From NCBI GenBank assembly GCA_963693285.1, contig OY848921.1, positions 6,151,229 to 6,215,228 on the forward strand: a stretch of 64,000 bases of DNA. Reading direction: 5' to 3'. The DNA comes from Xestospongia muta (Eukaryota; Porifera; Demospongiae; Haplosclerida; Petrosiidae). A program made the position numbers and the translations under genes. How positions within the stretch are numbered: the stretch's first letter is position 1; every line of letters begins with the position of its first letter. The notes under the pieces were generated by a model that searched no databases, was not told where the DNA came from, and saw only the letters and a program-made list of their open reading frames with translations. Shown here piece after piece: positions 38,411 through 56,290 of this stretch.

Positions 38411-39928
38411 TCATGTTGACACAGGAAGAAGAGGATCTTGTTCATCTAGGCTGCTATCAGTGTCCTTATTGTCATCTGATCTCTGAATAGTATAAGTTTT
38501 ATATGAACGTATTTTACGTTTACATCCATTACCAAAGGTATTGATTTTGTTAGTTTTTGTACCATGTGTACGAAAAACAACCAGTAATAGAAAAACAGCA
38601 CCAAAAGAGAGTATTATTATTAAAAAGACCTCCAAAACAAAGTAGCCGTTTCTATCAATAATAAGTCCAGAAATCAAATCAACCATGGCATAAGCAATGT
38701 TACAACACGATGACAACATCCCATATGCTGTACTCAGTTGATGATCATCAACCAACATGGCAATAGTTGGTTTTATTGCAGTGTCTATAATGCTATAAGA
38801 CATTCCATTCATTGAAGTAACTACGAAAGGAATAAAGGATGATCCAAGTGTAACCACAAGTAGCAAATGGGCTCCAATAGACAATACAAAACCACTTAGT
38901 CCCCAATATATGAGGAAACCGGACCAATCAACAATCAGGCCAAGTAATGGAGCAGTTATTGTAACTAAATAAGTCAGCATGTTTGCAACATTAGCCAAAC
39001 TCACAGTCAAACCAAATTTACTCAGATAATATACTTGTCCAACAGCTACAAAGGGAAAGAAAATTCCATAAAAACAAGTCATAGATAATGTTAGTAGCCA
39101 GAAGTTAATACCAAAGCTTTTAAAATGTTTCCAAGAGAACGGCTCCTCTGTTCCTTTTCGTCTGTTTAATATTTTCTCAGCTCTCTTGTCCAAAATGGCT
39201 GACAATATGGACATTATTAAGGAGAATATGCACAACCCAACACCTAATAAAAAAACAATACCAAGACGAAAGGATTTATTTTCTATATTATCTAATAACT
39301 CATACAGTGGCCTATTTAAAAGAAGTCCACATGCTCCTCCAAGGCGATTAAATGCTGCCTGCACTGCAAATACAAAGGACAACTCCTTTCCTTTAAACCA
39401 CAGTGCTGCAAGAGCATATGTTGCTAACAGTGATGCCTCATCACCTATACCTAAAACAAATCGACCCAATAATATCAACCAGTAAATGTGGAAGGAACAT
39501 CCAAACACAGTGATGATTTGACCAACAGTTGCAACAACTAAAAAGACTAATATTCCTATTCGTACACCTAAATATCGGTCAATGATGATTCCAGAAATTA
39601 AACAAGCTACAACATTTGGCCAGGAATAAACAGAAAACAGTAGAGTGTAGCGTGTTGAGTCTATCTTCAGGATTTGAATGATTGTTTCTTCAAGTCCAGA
39701 AGGTGTCTCATAGACAAAGTTCATGACAAATTTGACAACGCATATTGATGCCAAAATCATGTACCTGCAAGGCCACTTCCTGGGATTAGTTAAATAGTTA
39801 CACCATGTTCTTGAAACAACTCTTGTACTACTGTTATTTCTCACAGTTCGCTCTTTTTGAATCATGGATCTAGTAGAGGTCAATCCTCGCTGACTAATTA
39901 GAACAAAACCAAACCCCTCAGACATCAT
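38411..39928 (-). CDS. MFSD1-like: MFSD1-like lysosomal transporter
   Basis: Single-exon gene, 505 aa from ATG 39928. It is a major facilitator superfamily protein with about 12 TM helices. MFSD1-family motifs are visible: SGLEETIIQILKIDSTRYTL then YSWPNVV in the first helices, GGxxxDRxLG-like IDRYLGVRIG loop, GRFVLGIGDEA, and WFKGKELSFVFAVQAAFNRLG, which parallels the WFKGKELNLVFGLQ of MFSD1. The hydrophilic C-terminus ends DEQDPLLPVST and contains a (D/E)xxxL(L/I) dileucine signal, so lysosomal sorting is likely. In vertebrates MFSD1 exports dipeptides from lysosomes; the substrate here is inferred. This is the most divergent member of the local cluster, and the others lack the dileucine motif. 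Confidence 0.88.
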   Translation of the reverse strand: MMSEGFGFVLISQRGLTSTRSMIQKERTVRNNSSTRVVSRTWCNYLTNPRKWPCRYMILASICVVKFVMNFVYETPSGLEETIIQILKIDSTRYTLLFSVYSWPNVVACLISGIIIDRYLGVRIGILVFLVVATVGQIITVFGCSFHIYWLILLGRFVLGIGDEASLLATYALAALWFKGKELSFVFAVQAAFNRLGGACGLLLNRPLYELLDNIENKSFRLGIVFLLGVGLCIFSLIMSILSAILDKRAEKILNRRKGTEEPFSWKHFKSFGINFWLLTLSMTCFYGIFFPFVAVGQVYYLSKFGLTVSLANVANMLTYLVTITAPLLGLIVDWSGFLIYWGLSGFVLSIGAHLLLVVTLGSSFIPFVVTSMNGMSYSIIDTAIKPTIAMLVDDHQLSTAYGMLSSCCNIAYAMVDLISGLIIDRNGYFVLEVFLIIILSFGAVFLLLVVFRTHGTKTNKINTFGNGCKRKIRSYKTYTIQRSDDNKDTDSSLDEQDPLLPVST

Positions 39929-40119
39929 AGCAATCAATGAATATATTATTACATCTGATAAATGGTTGCATACCGATTATGGTGGCTATTGTATATTGCT
40001 GTAGTAAACCAAACATTACTGTAATTAATAACGTATAAATAATGAGATTGCCAATTAATAAATATAAACAACAGGTGTGTGTATATGCAAAATTATATGC
40101 ATGGTTGCAAGTTAATTAT

Positions 40120-40150
40120 GATTGGGCGGAGCTTCCTGGCGGCCATATTG
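40120..40150. promoter_or_regulatory. Possible promoter of the MFSD1-like gene
   Basis: GGGCGGAGCTTCCTGGCGGCCATATTG is a GC-rich island in AT-rich DNA about 200 bp upstream of the start at 39928. It contains an ETS-like TTCC core and a YY1-like GCGGCCAT. It could equally belong to the adjacent plus-strand open frame. Confidence 0.35.
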
Positions 40151-40307
40151 TGTGGCAAAAACACATGCGTACATATTGCTGATGGCAGTTGCACCGGTCA
40201 AGTCAGCATACTTTCTTAGCCTTTCAACAAATTCCAAGCGTTGGTATGAAGCTAAGTTGAGCAATGCTGGATTATCTGTGGACCCTGTGTGTGTGTGTGT
40301 GTGTTGA
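40122..40307 (+). other. Possible exon or transposon-derived open frame
   Basis: Open frame with a protein-like stretch (VKSAYFLSLSTNSKRWYEAK) that runs into a (TG)n tract and stops. I recall similar short motifs in repetitive uncharacterised invertebrate proteins but cannot name the family. Confidence 0.25.
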
Positions 40308-40560
40308 TTACAGTAATGTTTTTGTTTATTTTAGCGATATATATGTAATGTACTGAAAACTAACTCAAGTACTCATCTACTTGACATAGAAGTGTTGTAG
40401 TGCCAGTGATTATACCTTGAATATGCAAATATGCAAGGTGTAATCAGTCTAATCACATATTCTTTCAGATATAATTTCATAAATTTACACTAGTAGATGG
40501 TAATGCAGGTGACACATACTTGTTCCATGTACTACCTGCAAAGGCTACCGTAAGGCTACC

Positions 40561-40596
40561 GTAATTGCTGTAATCACTTGTGATTACAGCAATTAC
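40561..40596. repeat. Perfect palindrome, 17-bp arms, TT centre
   Basis: GTAATTGCTGTAATCAC, TT, GTGATTACAGCAATTAC. It sits in a 350-bp zone (40390-40740) dense in GATTAC/GTAATC words, probably the end of a DNA transposon. Confidence 0.9.
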
Positions 40597-41127
40597 TTTG
40601 TCTGATTATGATTAAGATTACTGATTACACTGTTTCTGGAAAGTTGATTACAATTGTGATTGCGATTATAGCAAAAATGTAATTGATTGCAATTGATTAC
40701 GATTACAATCAACCCCCAATCCTGTCCTATATATATACATATACTATAACTATATAGAATAATGGAGGGTGTTGAGGCTATTTTGTATTCTATTACTGAT
40801 TATATGTACATATGTGTGTCTTACAAATTAAAAAAAAACTTTATGCGAAAATTTTTGAAAAAGAAACAGCCTTAAAGGTTTTTAAGCAAGAGATGAACTC
40901 TATCAAGATATTTCCTTCTTGGTTAAAACGTTTTTTAAAGGTCATGACTAGTTGAATTTGTCTAACTAATATCAACAATAACTTCACAATTATCATTATA
41001 TCCAATGATATATTAATTAATTAATAATTAGAATTTTTCTGCAAACTGTACTTGGAAATTGCTAATGATTACTAATAAATTCAAATTACAACAAGCTTGT
41101 TACATTTTAATTAACGAATCTACGAAT

Positions 41128-41545
41128 TTATAATTTATTATATAAATGTCATCCTAAATCTTCATCTTCAGCTGTTGTTGTTGGCCTTGTCAAACAAAGT
41201 TGTAAAGAATTTACCAGCATCAAGTCTATTTGACATTAATCTATGTCCTAATCTTTCCTCTAGATCTTTTGCACCTCTTCCCTCATTGATGACAAAGTGT
41301 TGCTATGGAAACAGATTACCACAAAGACACAATTGATGCCAAAATCATGTATCTGCAAGGCCACTTCATGAAATTTGTTAAATAATTACACCATGGATGT
41401 TCTTGAAAATGCTGTAGTAGTAATAGTTATTTCTTATACATTTTGTTCTTTTGGAGTCATGAATCCAGTAGAGTGCAATACGCACTAGTACTGACTAATT
41501 AGAATTAAATCAAACACCTCATATGTAATTCTAGGCAATGAATAT
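41128..41545 (-). pseudogene. Chimeric relic: BCAS3 3' exon plus MFSD1-like 5' end
   Basis: About 41200-41320 matches part of the BCAS3 exon at 49353-49440 (TTTACCAGCATCAAG, CTCATTGATGACAAAG, TGGAAACAG). It runs straight into sequence (about 41330-41545) matching the 5' coding part of the transporter at 39740-39955. The leading piece (41128-41200) recurs at 43800-43870 and 48640-48715. Frames are broken. Confidence 0.65.
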
Positions 41546-42044
41546 AATATATAAATGCATACAGGGTAAAGTGCCTATTGTCTAATGACATGTTATACAA
41601 AATCGTATAACCCAGTTATTCAACTGAATAACTTGTTGCTAGTATTTTAGTAAAAAGAACAGAATTGTGTTTATTAAACTTCCCAAGTATATCATCATGA
41701 ATTATACACAACGAAAATCACTACAGATTGGTTAAGTCTATCAACCTACTTTTATAGTGTATAGTAATCTAAACATTATTGCAAACATTCATATTAAGTA
41801 CGGAGAGTGCAAATTAATGAATTAAGAAATAAAAAATAATGCAAATTTGAACTGAAAATACTCAAACATACATATTACATGAATTATATACATACATAAT
41901 ATATTCATAAATAGTGTTTCTAAATTCAATTTTACAAGAATTAATGTGATCAAAGTAAGTAAATGATGTAGTTCATGTGATATAACAGATCTGATAATCT
42001 TTTCATTATATTATGACTGTAGCACTGCATATATGCATGTCATG

Positions 42045-43388
42045 TCAATGATCAGAATCCTGAACAGAACAAGAAAATCTTTGTCCTTTTTTCAGTTTGT
42101 ATTTCCATATTTTTCCGGAGATATTAGCTTTATAATTTGTGAAATATATATGAAAGATTAGGAAAACAACACCTAAAGTGAGCAAACTTATCAAAAACAT
42201 CTCCAAAATGAAGTAACCAGATCTATCAATGATAGTTCCTGAGACAAAATCTACAATAGAATAGCCAATGTTAAAGCAAGCAATCAGAATTCCAAATGCT
42301 GTACTCAGTTGGTGATTTTCAACCAACATTGAAATAGTTACATTAACTGCTGTATTAAAAATACTGTACGACACTCCATTGATTACAGTGACAATAAAAG
42401 GAATATACACTGAAGAATCCGAAAGAACAACCAATATATGAGATCCAATATATAATATAAAACTAGCAAGTTTCCAATATGTACGGAATCCAATCCAATC
42501 AATCATTAAGCCAAAGATAGGTGAAGCTACAATTGGGATTACATATGACAGCATATTTGCTACATTAGCCAAGTTTATACTTAAATTAAATTTACTTAAG
42601 TAAAAGACTTGTCCAACAGCTACAAATGGAAAGAAAACACCAAGATAAGTTGTTGCTGATATTGTAATCAACCAATAGTTAATGCCAAAATTTTTACAAT
42701 CTTTGAAAGAACATTTCACACCTCTTTTCTTTGATCGGTTCAATAATGACTCAGCTCTTTTGTTCAAAATGGCAGCCATTATGGATGTCATAATGCATAA
42801 TACATATAGAGCAACTCCTACTAAAAAGACCATACCAAGACGAGATAATCCACTTTCTTTAATGTAACCAAAACTTTCATATAATGGTCCATTTAGAAGA
42901 AGTCCAGCTGCACCTCCAAGACGATTAAATGATGTTATTATTGCAAATACAAATGCTAGCCATTTCCCTTTAAACCACAGGGCAGCAAAAGCAGATGTTG
43001 CTAATACAGCTGCTTCAGCACCTATACCCAACACAAAACGACCCAATAACATCAACCAGTATGTATTAATAAAACATCCCAAAGCTATTATAATTTGACC
43101 AACAGTAGCCAAAACTACAACAATCACTATCCCTGTGCCTAGACCTAGAAATCGATCAATGATAACTCCAGAAAGTAAAGCTGATACAATAGCTGGCCAG
43201 GAATAAAGAGAGTACAGGAGAGTGTACTGTGTGGAATCTACCTTCATTACTTGAATGATGGTTTCTTCGAGACCTCCTGGTGTGTCATAGACAAAGTTGA
43301 TAACAAACTTGAGTACACATATTGATAACAAAATCATACATTTATGCCAGCGCTTGTTGGGATCAACACAGCAAGCTTTAAAAGGCAT
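42045..43388 (-). CDS. MFSD1-like: MFSD1-like transporter, tandem copy D
   Basis: Single-exon 447-aa MFS protein from ATG 43388, with about 12 TM helices. It shares the family signature with its neighbour (GGLEETIIQVMKVDSTQYTL, YSWPAIV, GRFVLGIGAEA, WFKGKWLAFVFAI, FNRLGGAAGLLLNGPLYES). The usual GKEL of the MFSD1 family is GKWL here. The protein begins almost immediately with the first helix (MPFKACC) and ends QDSDH, without the dileucine signal of the divergent copy, so it may reach a different membrane. It is almost identical to 45206-46582, and both flanks are also duplicated. Confidence 0.9.
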   Translation of the reverse strand: MPFKACCVDPNKRWHKCMILLSICVLKFVINFVYDTPGGLEETIIQVMKVDSTQYTLLYSLYSWPAIVSALLSGVIIDRFLGLGTGIVIVVVLATVGQIIIALGCFINTYWLMLLGRFVLGIGAEAAVLATSAFAALWFKGKWLAFVFAIITSFNRLGGAAGLLLNGPLYESFGYIKESGLSRLGMVFLVGVALYVLCIMTSIMAAILNKRAESLLNRSKKRGVKCSFKDCKNFGINYWLITISATTYLGVFFPFVAVGQVFYLSKFNLSINLANVANMLSYVIPIVASPIFGLMIDWIGFRTYWKLASFILYIGSHILVVLSDSSVYIPFIVTVINGVSYSIFNTAVNVTISMLVENHQLSTAFGILIACFNIGYSIVDFVSGTIIDRSGYFILEMFLISLLTLGVVFLIFHIYFTNYKANISGKIWKYKLKKGQRFSCSVQDSDH

Positions 43389-44188
43389 TCTTTCTTTAAA
43401 AAGGTAGTATCTGTTGATCCGGCCGGAATTTACACTTTGTTGTTGTTGTATTTAATATTTAGAGGGTGGGCGTCAGTCTACAAGCCACACCCCAATAATT
43501 AAGCACTTTTAACCGGAAATAATTAACAATAATCAACTTGTTCAACTCGATAATTGTACTCATTTGAACTTCATACAATATCTTAGTGGGAGCACACTAA
43601 TGCAGATAACTTAGTAATTTTAAAAGATTAATTCAACTAATTTTTTTGTTCTTGAGCTTTTATCCCCACCTATTATACACCTATGTATATATAGGTATAT
43701 AACTTCTTAAAATTGACAACTTGTTAAACAATAACATTTATGCCACGAATAACTTTCCTCTAATATGGTTCATCCATGTATTGATAATAAGAATTTGTAA
43801 TTCATTTTGAATTTCATCCTAAGTCTTCATCTTCAACAATTGTTGTTGGCCTCATCAAACAAAGTTAATTAGAGGCAATGTTCCCAAATAGTCATATAAG
43901 TCTGATCTCACAGGAAATTCTACATAATGTATTTAAATTATTACTATTAAATTTAATAATTAAACAAGACCACAAAGTTGACCTGTAATTTTTTTCAAGT
44001 ACTTATACTACAATAATCAAAGCTAACAACCTGTATATATATTTTTTCTCGCTCAAGCACAACAATTTGTATTAGAAAGAGTATAAATAGAATGTGAATT
44101 GTATTGAGATATATGTCATAATGTGAATTATATTGAGATATATGTCATATGAAAACAACTTAGGAGAGCGTGGCATGTACAACATTAC
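43389..44188. other. Duplicated intergenic sequence upstream of copy D
   Basis: The 43500-43600 part (CACTT(T/A)TAACCGGAAATAA and following) also occurs upstream of copy E (46735-46850) and of the pseudogene (48500-48600). The 43900-44070 part matches BCAS3 intron sequence at 49905-50060. Confidence 0.6.
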
Positions 44189-44342
44189 TTTAAAAGTCTC
44201 CAACATAATTTAGGGGTAATGTGTAGTTCAATAGGAGCATCTTCTCCATCAGTAGCTGTATTAATTCTCTGAGGCTCAAGTAAATATTCAGTTAACAGTC
44301 CATCTCCACCAAATATATATAATGAATAAGTAACCTTCTGAT
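44189..44342 (-). pseudogene. Detached copy of a BCAS3 exon (154 nt)
   Basis: Copy of the BCAS3 exon at 51001-51154, the same length, with an intact frame (VTYSLYIFGGDGLLTEYLLE) and intact splice sites, but 4.5 kb downstream of the BCAS3 stop. A few residues differ (HITPK for RHTPK). No start or further exons are nearby. Confidence 0.75.
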
Positions 44343-44605
44343 CTGTAAAATCTACAGAAAGTAATACAATTGGATAATAGCCATGTCAATAAAAGAAATC
44401 ACATATATAAGTAGAGTTCATTTATGTAACATTATTGCAATATCATATATCATTATTTGAAGGATTCATGATCGTATGTCATTACAGTGTAACTCCAAGG
44501 TACTTGTATATTATTAAAGTTAAATGTACTTATAATCTTCCTGATTGCAGATTACTACTATGGCATTTTGACATATTAATTAATATACTAATTTTAATTT
44601 TCTAC

Positions 44606-44728
44606 CTATTTTATTTCGAAGAGAGGTTAACTCAGAGGGTGTGGCAAAAATAGCTTGAACACATGTAAATATAATATCATTAGTATTATCTCCTGTAGTA
44701 GATAGTCCAGAACCTTTTGTTTGGTGGC
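44606..44728 (-). pseudogene. Detached copy of a BCAS3 exon (123 nt)
   Basis: Nearly identical to the BCAS3 exon at 51439-51561, same length and phase, splice sites kept (frame reads STTGDNTNDIIFTCVQAIFA). Together with the exon at 44189-44342 it shows that part of BCAS3 was duplicated with the transporter cluster. The BCAS3 exon that should follow (equivalent to 50442-50536) is deleted. Confidence 0.75.
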
Positions 44729-45205
44729 CTAAAATAGTAAATGATACAGACAATGAGATCTGATATGTTATGAGATCTGTACATGAATCTTATAGTTTTA
44801 TTATTCAACTAAATAACTTGTCATTAGTATTTTAATAAAAAGAACAGAATTGTATTTATTAAACTTCTCAGTATGTCATCATGAATTATACACAATGAAA
44901 ATCACTACAGATTTGTTATATCAACCAATTTATTTTCACAGTGGATAGTAAGCCAAACATTATTGCAAATGTTTATATTAAGTATGGAGAGTGCAAATTA
45001 ATAATGAATGAAAATATAATAACAAATATATATATACATATATATATATAGTGCAAATTTGAACTGAAATAGTCAGTCAACACATATATACACATTATAT
45101 GAATTATATACATAATACATTCATAAATAAAATGTTTCTAAATTCAATAATTTTACTATAATTAATGTGATCCAAGTAAGTAAATGTAATGTAGTTTATT
45201 TGATA

Positions 45206-46582
45206 TCACAAATCGAATAATCTGATTTCTTCATGTTCGTGATCAGAATTCTGAATAGAATAAGAAAATCTTTCTTGTCTTTTTTTCAGTTTGTATTTCC
45301 ATATCTTTCCAGAGATATTAGCTTTATAATTTGTGAAATATATATAAAAGATTAGGAAAACAACACCTAAAGTGAGCAAACTTATTAAAAAGATCTCCAA
45401 AATGAGGTATCCAGATCTATCAATGACAGCTCCTGAAACAAGAACTACAATAGAATAGCCAATGTTAAAGCAAGCAGTCAGAATTCCAAATGCTATACTC
45501 AGTTGGTGATTTTCAACCAACATTGAAATAGTTACATTAACTGCTGTATTAAAAATACTGTACGACACTCCATTGATTACAGTGACAATAAAAGGAATAT
45601 ACACTGAAGAATCCGAAAGAACAACCAATATATGAGATCCAATATATAATATAAAACTAGCAAGTTCCCAATGTTCATGGAATCCAATCCAATCAATCAT
45701 TAAGCCAAAGATAGGTGAAACTACAATTGGGATTACATATGATAGCATATTAGCTACATTAGCCAAGTTTGTACTTAAATTAAATTTACTTATGTAAAAG
45801 ACTTGTCCAACAGCTACAAATGGAAAGAAAACACCAAAATAAAATGTTGCTGATATTGCAATCAACCAATACTTTATGCCAAAGCTTTTGCAATCTTTGA
45901 AAAAACATTTCACACCTCTTTTCTTTGATCGATTCAATAATGACTCAGCTCTTTTCTCCAAAATGGCAGCCATTATGGATGTTATAACACATAATACACA
46001 TAGAGCAACTCCTACTAAAAAGACCATACCAAGACGAGATAATCCACTTTTTTTTATGTAACCAAAACTTTCATATAATGGTCCATTTAGAAGAAGTCCA
46101 GCTGCACCTCCAAGACGATTAAATGATGTTATTATTGCAAATACAAATGCCAGCCATTTCCCTTTAAACCACAGGGCAGTAAAAGCAGATGCTGCTAATA
46201 CAGCTGCTTCAGCACCTATACCTAACACAAAACGACCCAATAACATCAACCAGTATGTATTAATAAAACATCCCAAAGCTATTATAATTTGACCAACAGT
46301 AGCCAAAACTACAACAATCACTATCCCTGTGCCTAGACCTAGAAATCGATCAATGATAACTCCAGAAAGTAAAGCTGTTACAATAGCTGGCCAGGAATAA
46401 ACAGAGTACAGGAGAGTGTACTGTGTGGAATCTACCTTCATTACTTGAGTGATGGTTTCTTCGAGACCTCCTGGTGTATCATAGACAAAGTTGATAACAA
46501 ACTTGAGTACACATATAGATAACAAAATTATACATTTACGCCACCATTTGTTGGGATTAAAACAGCAAATTCTAAAAGGCAT
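45206..46582 (-). CDS. MFSD1-like: MFSD1-like transporter, tandem copy E
   Basis: Single-exon 458-aa MFS protein. I chose ATG 46582 (MPFRICC), which matches the start of copy D; the frame is open a little further upstream but without an ATG. It carries the same motifs as copy D (GGLEETITQVMKVDSTQYTL, GRFVLGIGAEA, WFKGKWLAFVFAI) with scattered substitutions, which are mostly conservative. The C-terminus is extended past QNSDH to EHEEIRLFDL, an acidic tail that copy D lacks. Flanking noncoding DNA is also conserved, so the duplication is recent and both copies are probably functional. Confidence 0.9.
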   Translation of the reverse strand: MPFRICCFNPNKWWRKCIILLSICVLKFVINFVYDTPGGLEETITQVMKVDSTQYTLLYSVYSWPAIVTALLSGVIIDRFLGLGTGIVIVVVLATVGQIIIALGCFINTYWLMLLGRFVLGIGAEAAVLAASAFTALWFKGKWLAFVFAIITSFNRLGGAAGLLLNGPLYESFGYIKKSGLSRLGMVFLVGVALCVLCVITSIMAAILEKRAESLLNRSKKRGVKCFFKDCKSFGIKYWLIAISATFYFGVFFPFVAVGQVFYISKFNLSTNLANVANMLSYVIPIVVSPIFGLMIDWIGFHEHWELASFILYIGSHILVVLSDSSVYIPFIVTVINGVSYSIFNTAVNVTISMLVENHQLSIAFGILTACFNIGYSIVVLVSGAVIDRSGYLILEIFLISLLTLGVVFLIFYIYFTNYKANISGKIWKYKLKKRQERFSYSIQNSDHEHEEIRLFDL

Positions 46583-46945
46583 TCTTTCATTAAACAAAGG
46601 TAGTATCTGTCGATCCAGCAGGAAGTCACACTTTGTTGTACATTGTTAACGTCTATTGTTTATGGCTGAGGTGTCAATTTATACACAGCAATGTATACAT
46701 TTCCTCTAGATCCAAACTCTAATAATTGTAATTAAGCACTTATAACCGGAAATAATAAACAATAATCAACTTGTTCAACTCGATATTTGTACTCAATTGA
46801 ACCACATACAATATCTTCGTTGGGAGCAGACCAACTTGGTTATTATTAAAAGATTAATTCAACTACACTCATAACAATTTCTATCTATCTAGCTTTCCTT
46901 CTTTCTTTCCTTCTTCAGCTTTTGCCCCCAGCCTGTAATGTTCCC

Positions 46946-46985
<40 letters not shown>

Positions 46986-47399
46986 TTACAAATTCTTATA
47001 ATAAAATGTTATACAGAATCTTATAATTCTGTTATTCAACTAAATAAATTGACATTATTATTTTAGTAAAAAGAACATAGTGTTTATTTTTACAGTGAAT
47101 TATAAACCAAGTATTATATATTGCTTTGTTTACATTAAGTATGGAGAGCACAAATTAATAAATAAAGATATAAATAACAAGTGTACACATATATAATGAA
47201 AAGTTAAACTAAAATTGTCAACACATACGTATAATATCAATTATATATATATATATATATATATGTATATAATATATTCATCCATAATGTTTCTAAATTC
47301 AATTTTACTATAAATAATATGATTCTAAGTAAATACATGCAATGTAGTTCACGTGAAATATCACAGATAAGATTATCTCATTATATATTATGACTGTAG
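46583..47399. other. Intergenic, duplicated flanks and (AT)n tracts
   Basis: It holds (TA)n runs at about 46950-46982 and 47246-47264. Its right part resembles 41580-42040 and 44780-45200, the 3' flanks of copies D and E. Confidence 0.6.
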
Positions 47400-48417
47400 T
47401 CACTGCATGGTTTCACGTCTGTGATCAGAATTCTGAATAGAATAAGAAACTCTTTCTCCCTTTTTCAGTTTGTATTTCCATATCTTTCCAGAGATATTAG
47501 CTTTATAATTTGTGAAATATATATGAAAGATTAGGAAAACAACACCTAAAGTGAGCAAACTTATCAAAAACATCTCCAAAATGAAGTAACCAGATCTATC
47601 AATGATAGTTCCTGAGACAAAATCTACAATAGAATAGCCAATGTTAAAGCAAGCAATCAGAATTCCAAATGCTGTACTCAGTTGGTGGTTTTCAACCAAC
47701 ATTGAAATAGTTACGCTAACTGCTGTATTAAAAATACTGTACGACACTCCATTGATTATAGTGACAATAAAAGGAATATACACTGAAGAATCCGAAAGAA
47801 CAACCAATATATGAGATCCAATATATAATATAAAACTAGCAAGTTTCCAATATGTACGGAATCCAATCCAATCAATCATTAAGCCAAAGATAGATGACTA
47901 CAATTGGGATTACATATGACAGCATATTTGCTACATTAGCCAAGTTTGTACATATACTTAAACCAAATTTACTAGATGTTGCTAATACAGCTGCTTCAGC
48001 ACCTATACCTAATACAAAACAACCCAATAACATCAACCAGTATGTATTAATAAAACATCCCAAATCTATTATAATTAGACCAACAGTAGCCAAAACTACA
48101 ACAATCACTATCTCTGTGCCTAGACCTAGAAATCGATCAATGATAACTCCAGAAAGTAAAGCTGTTACAATAGCTGGCCAGGAATAAAGAGAGTACAAGA
48201 GAGTGTACTGTGTGGAATCTACCTTCATTACTTGAATGATGGTTTCTTCAAGACCTCCTGGTGTATCATAGACAAAGTTGATAACAAACATGACTACACA
48301 TATTGATAACAAAATTATACATTTACACCACCATTTTGTTGGGATTAAAGTAGCATTTTTTAGAAGGCATCTTTCTTTAAACAAAGGCAGTATCTGTTGA
48401 CCTGGCAGGAAATCCAT
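47400..48417 (-). pseudogene. MFSD1-like pseudogene, copy F
   Basis: Third close copy of the transporter. Relative to copy D it lacks about 396 nt: sequence equivalent to 42597-42992 is gone, joining the helix-4 region (GAEAAVLATS) directly to SKFGLS. That removes about five helices but keeps frame. Just after VANMLSYVIPIVV a 2-nt deletion shifts the frame (GATGACTAC where copy D has GGTGAAGCTAC), and the rest (MIDWIGFRTYW to the end) is open in another frame. GRFVLG has become GCFVLG. The protein cannot be a working transporter. Confidence 0.88.
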
Positions 48418-48923
48418 CGTCTCTCCATTATTAATAATGTAGTTAGGGGTGGCCCTGGTGGTGATTAGTTTATACACAGCAAAGAATATCTTAATAATTT
48501 TAAGCAAGACTTGACCCAAAGTAATTAACAATAATCAACTTATTTAACAAAGACAACTTGTTTATATTCATTCAATATCTTAGTTGGGAGCAGATCAATG
48601 CAGATAACTTAAGTAATCTATGTAATGAATCTAAAAATTATAATTCATTATATAAATTTTATCCCAAATCTTCACCTTCAGGTGTTGTTGTTGACTCATC
48701 AAATAAAGTTGAAGAGCCAATGTTCCCAAATATCAGTCTGATCTATACACACATCAAGTCAGTGTGGTGGAGTATATGACATCATTTCAGGTTGTGGTTA
48801 TTTTGTCTCTTGTAAGTAATAATAATCATTTCTGAATAAAATATATCATAAATGAAACTTTATTTTATTTAATAAAATCTTCACTAAAGCAACTCTCATC
48901 TATCTATTAAAATAATTAGTTAT

Positions 48924-56093
<7,170 letters not shown>

Positions 56094-56290
56094 ACTCCGT
56101 CTTTAGCGCTAGTACAGATTATTAATGGTGGTTCGATGAATATGGAGTAGAGAGCGAGGTATAGAGGTAGTATCACAATGAAATTCCTCACTTGTTCTGT
56201 TTACTGGCGGTTCTTAAAGGGTTAAGTTATTTGCCAGTTTAATTAACTATTATTAATAAAGTTCAAGAAGGGTTAAAATTATTTGCAGGC
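56094..56290. promoter_or_regulatory. Bidirectional BCAS3/PIGS promoter interval
   Basis: Only 197 bp separate the divergent start codons, so both promoters must lie here or in 5' exons. There is no convincing TATA box. A TTATTTGCAG immediately before the PIGS ATG resembles a splice acceptor, so PIGS may have a short 5' leader intron or be trans-spliced. Confidence 0.6.
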
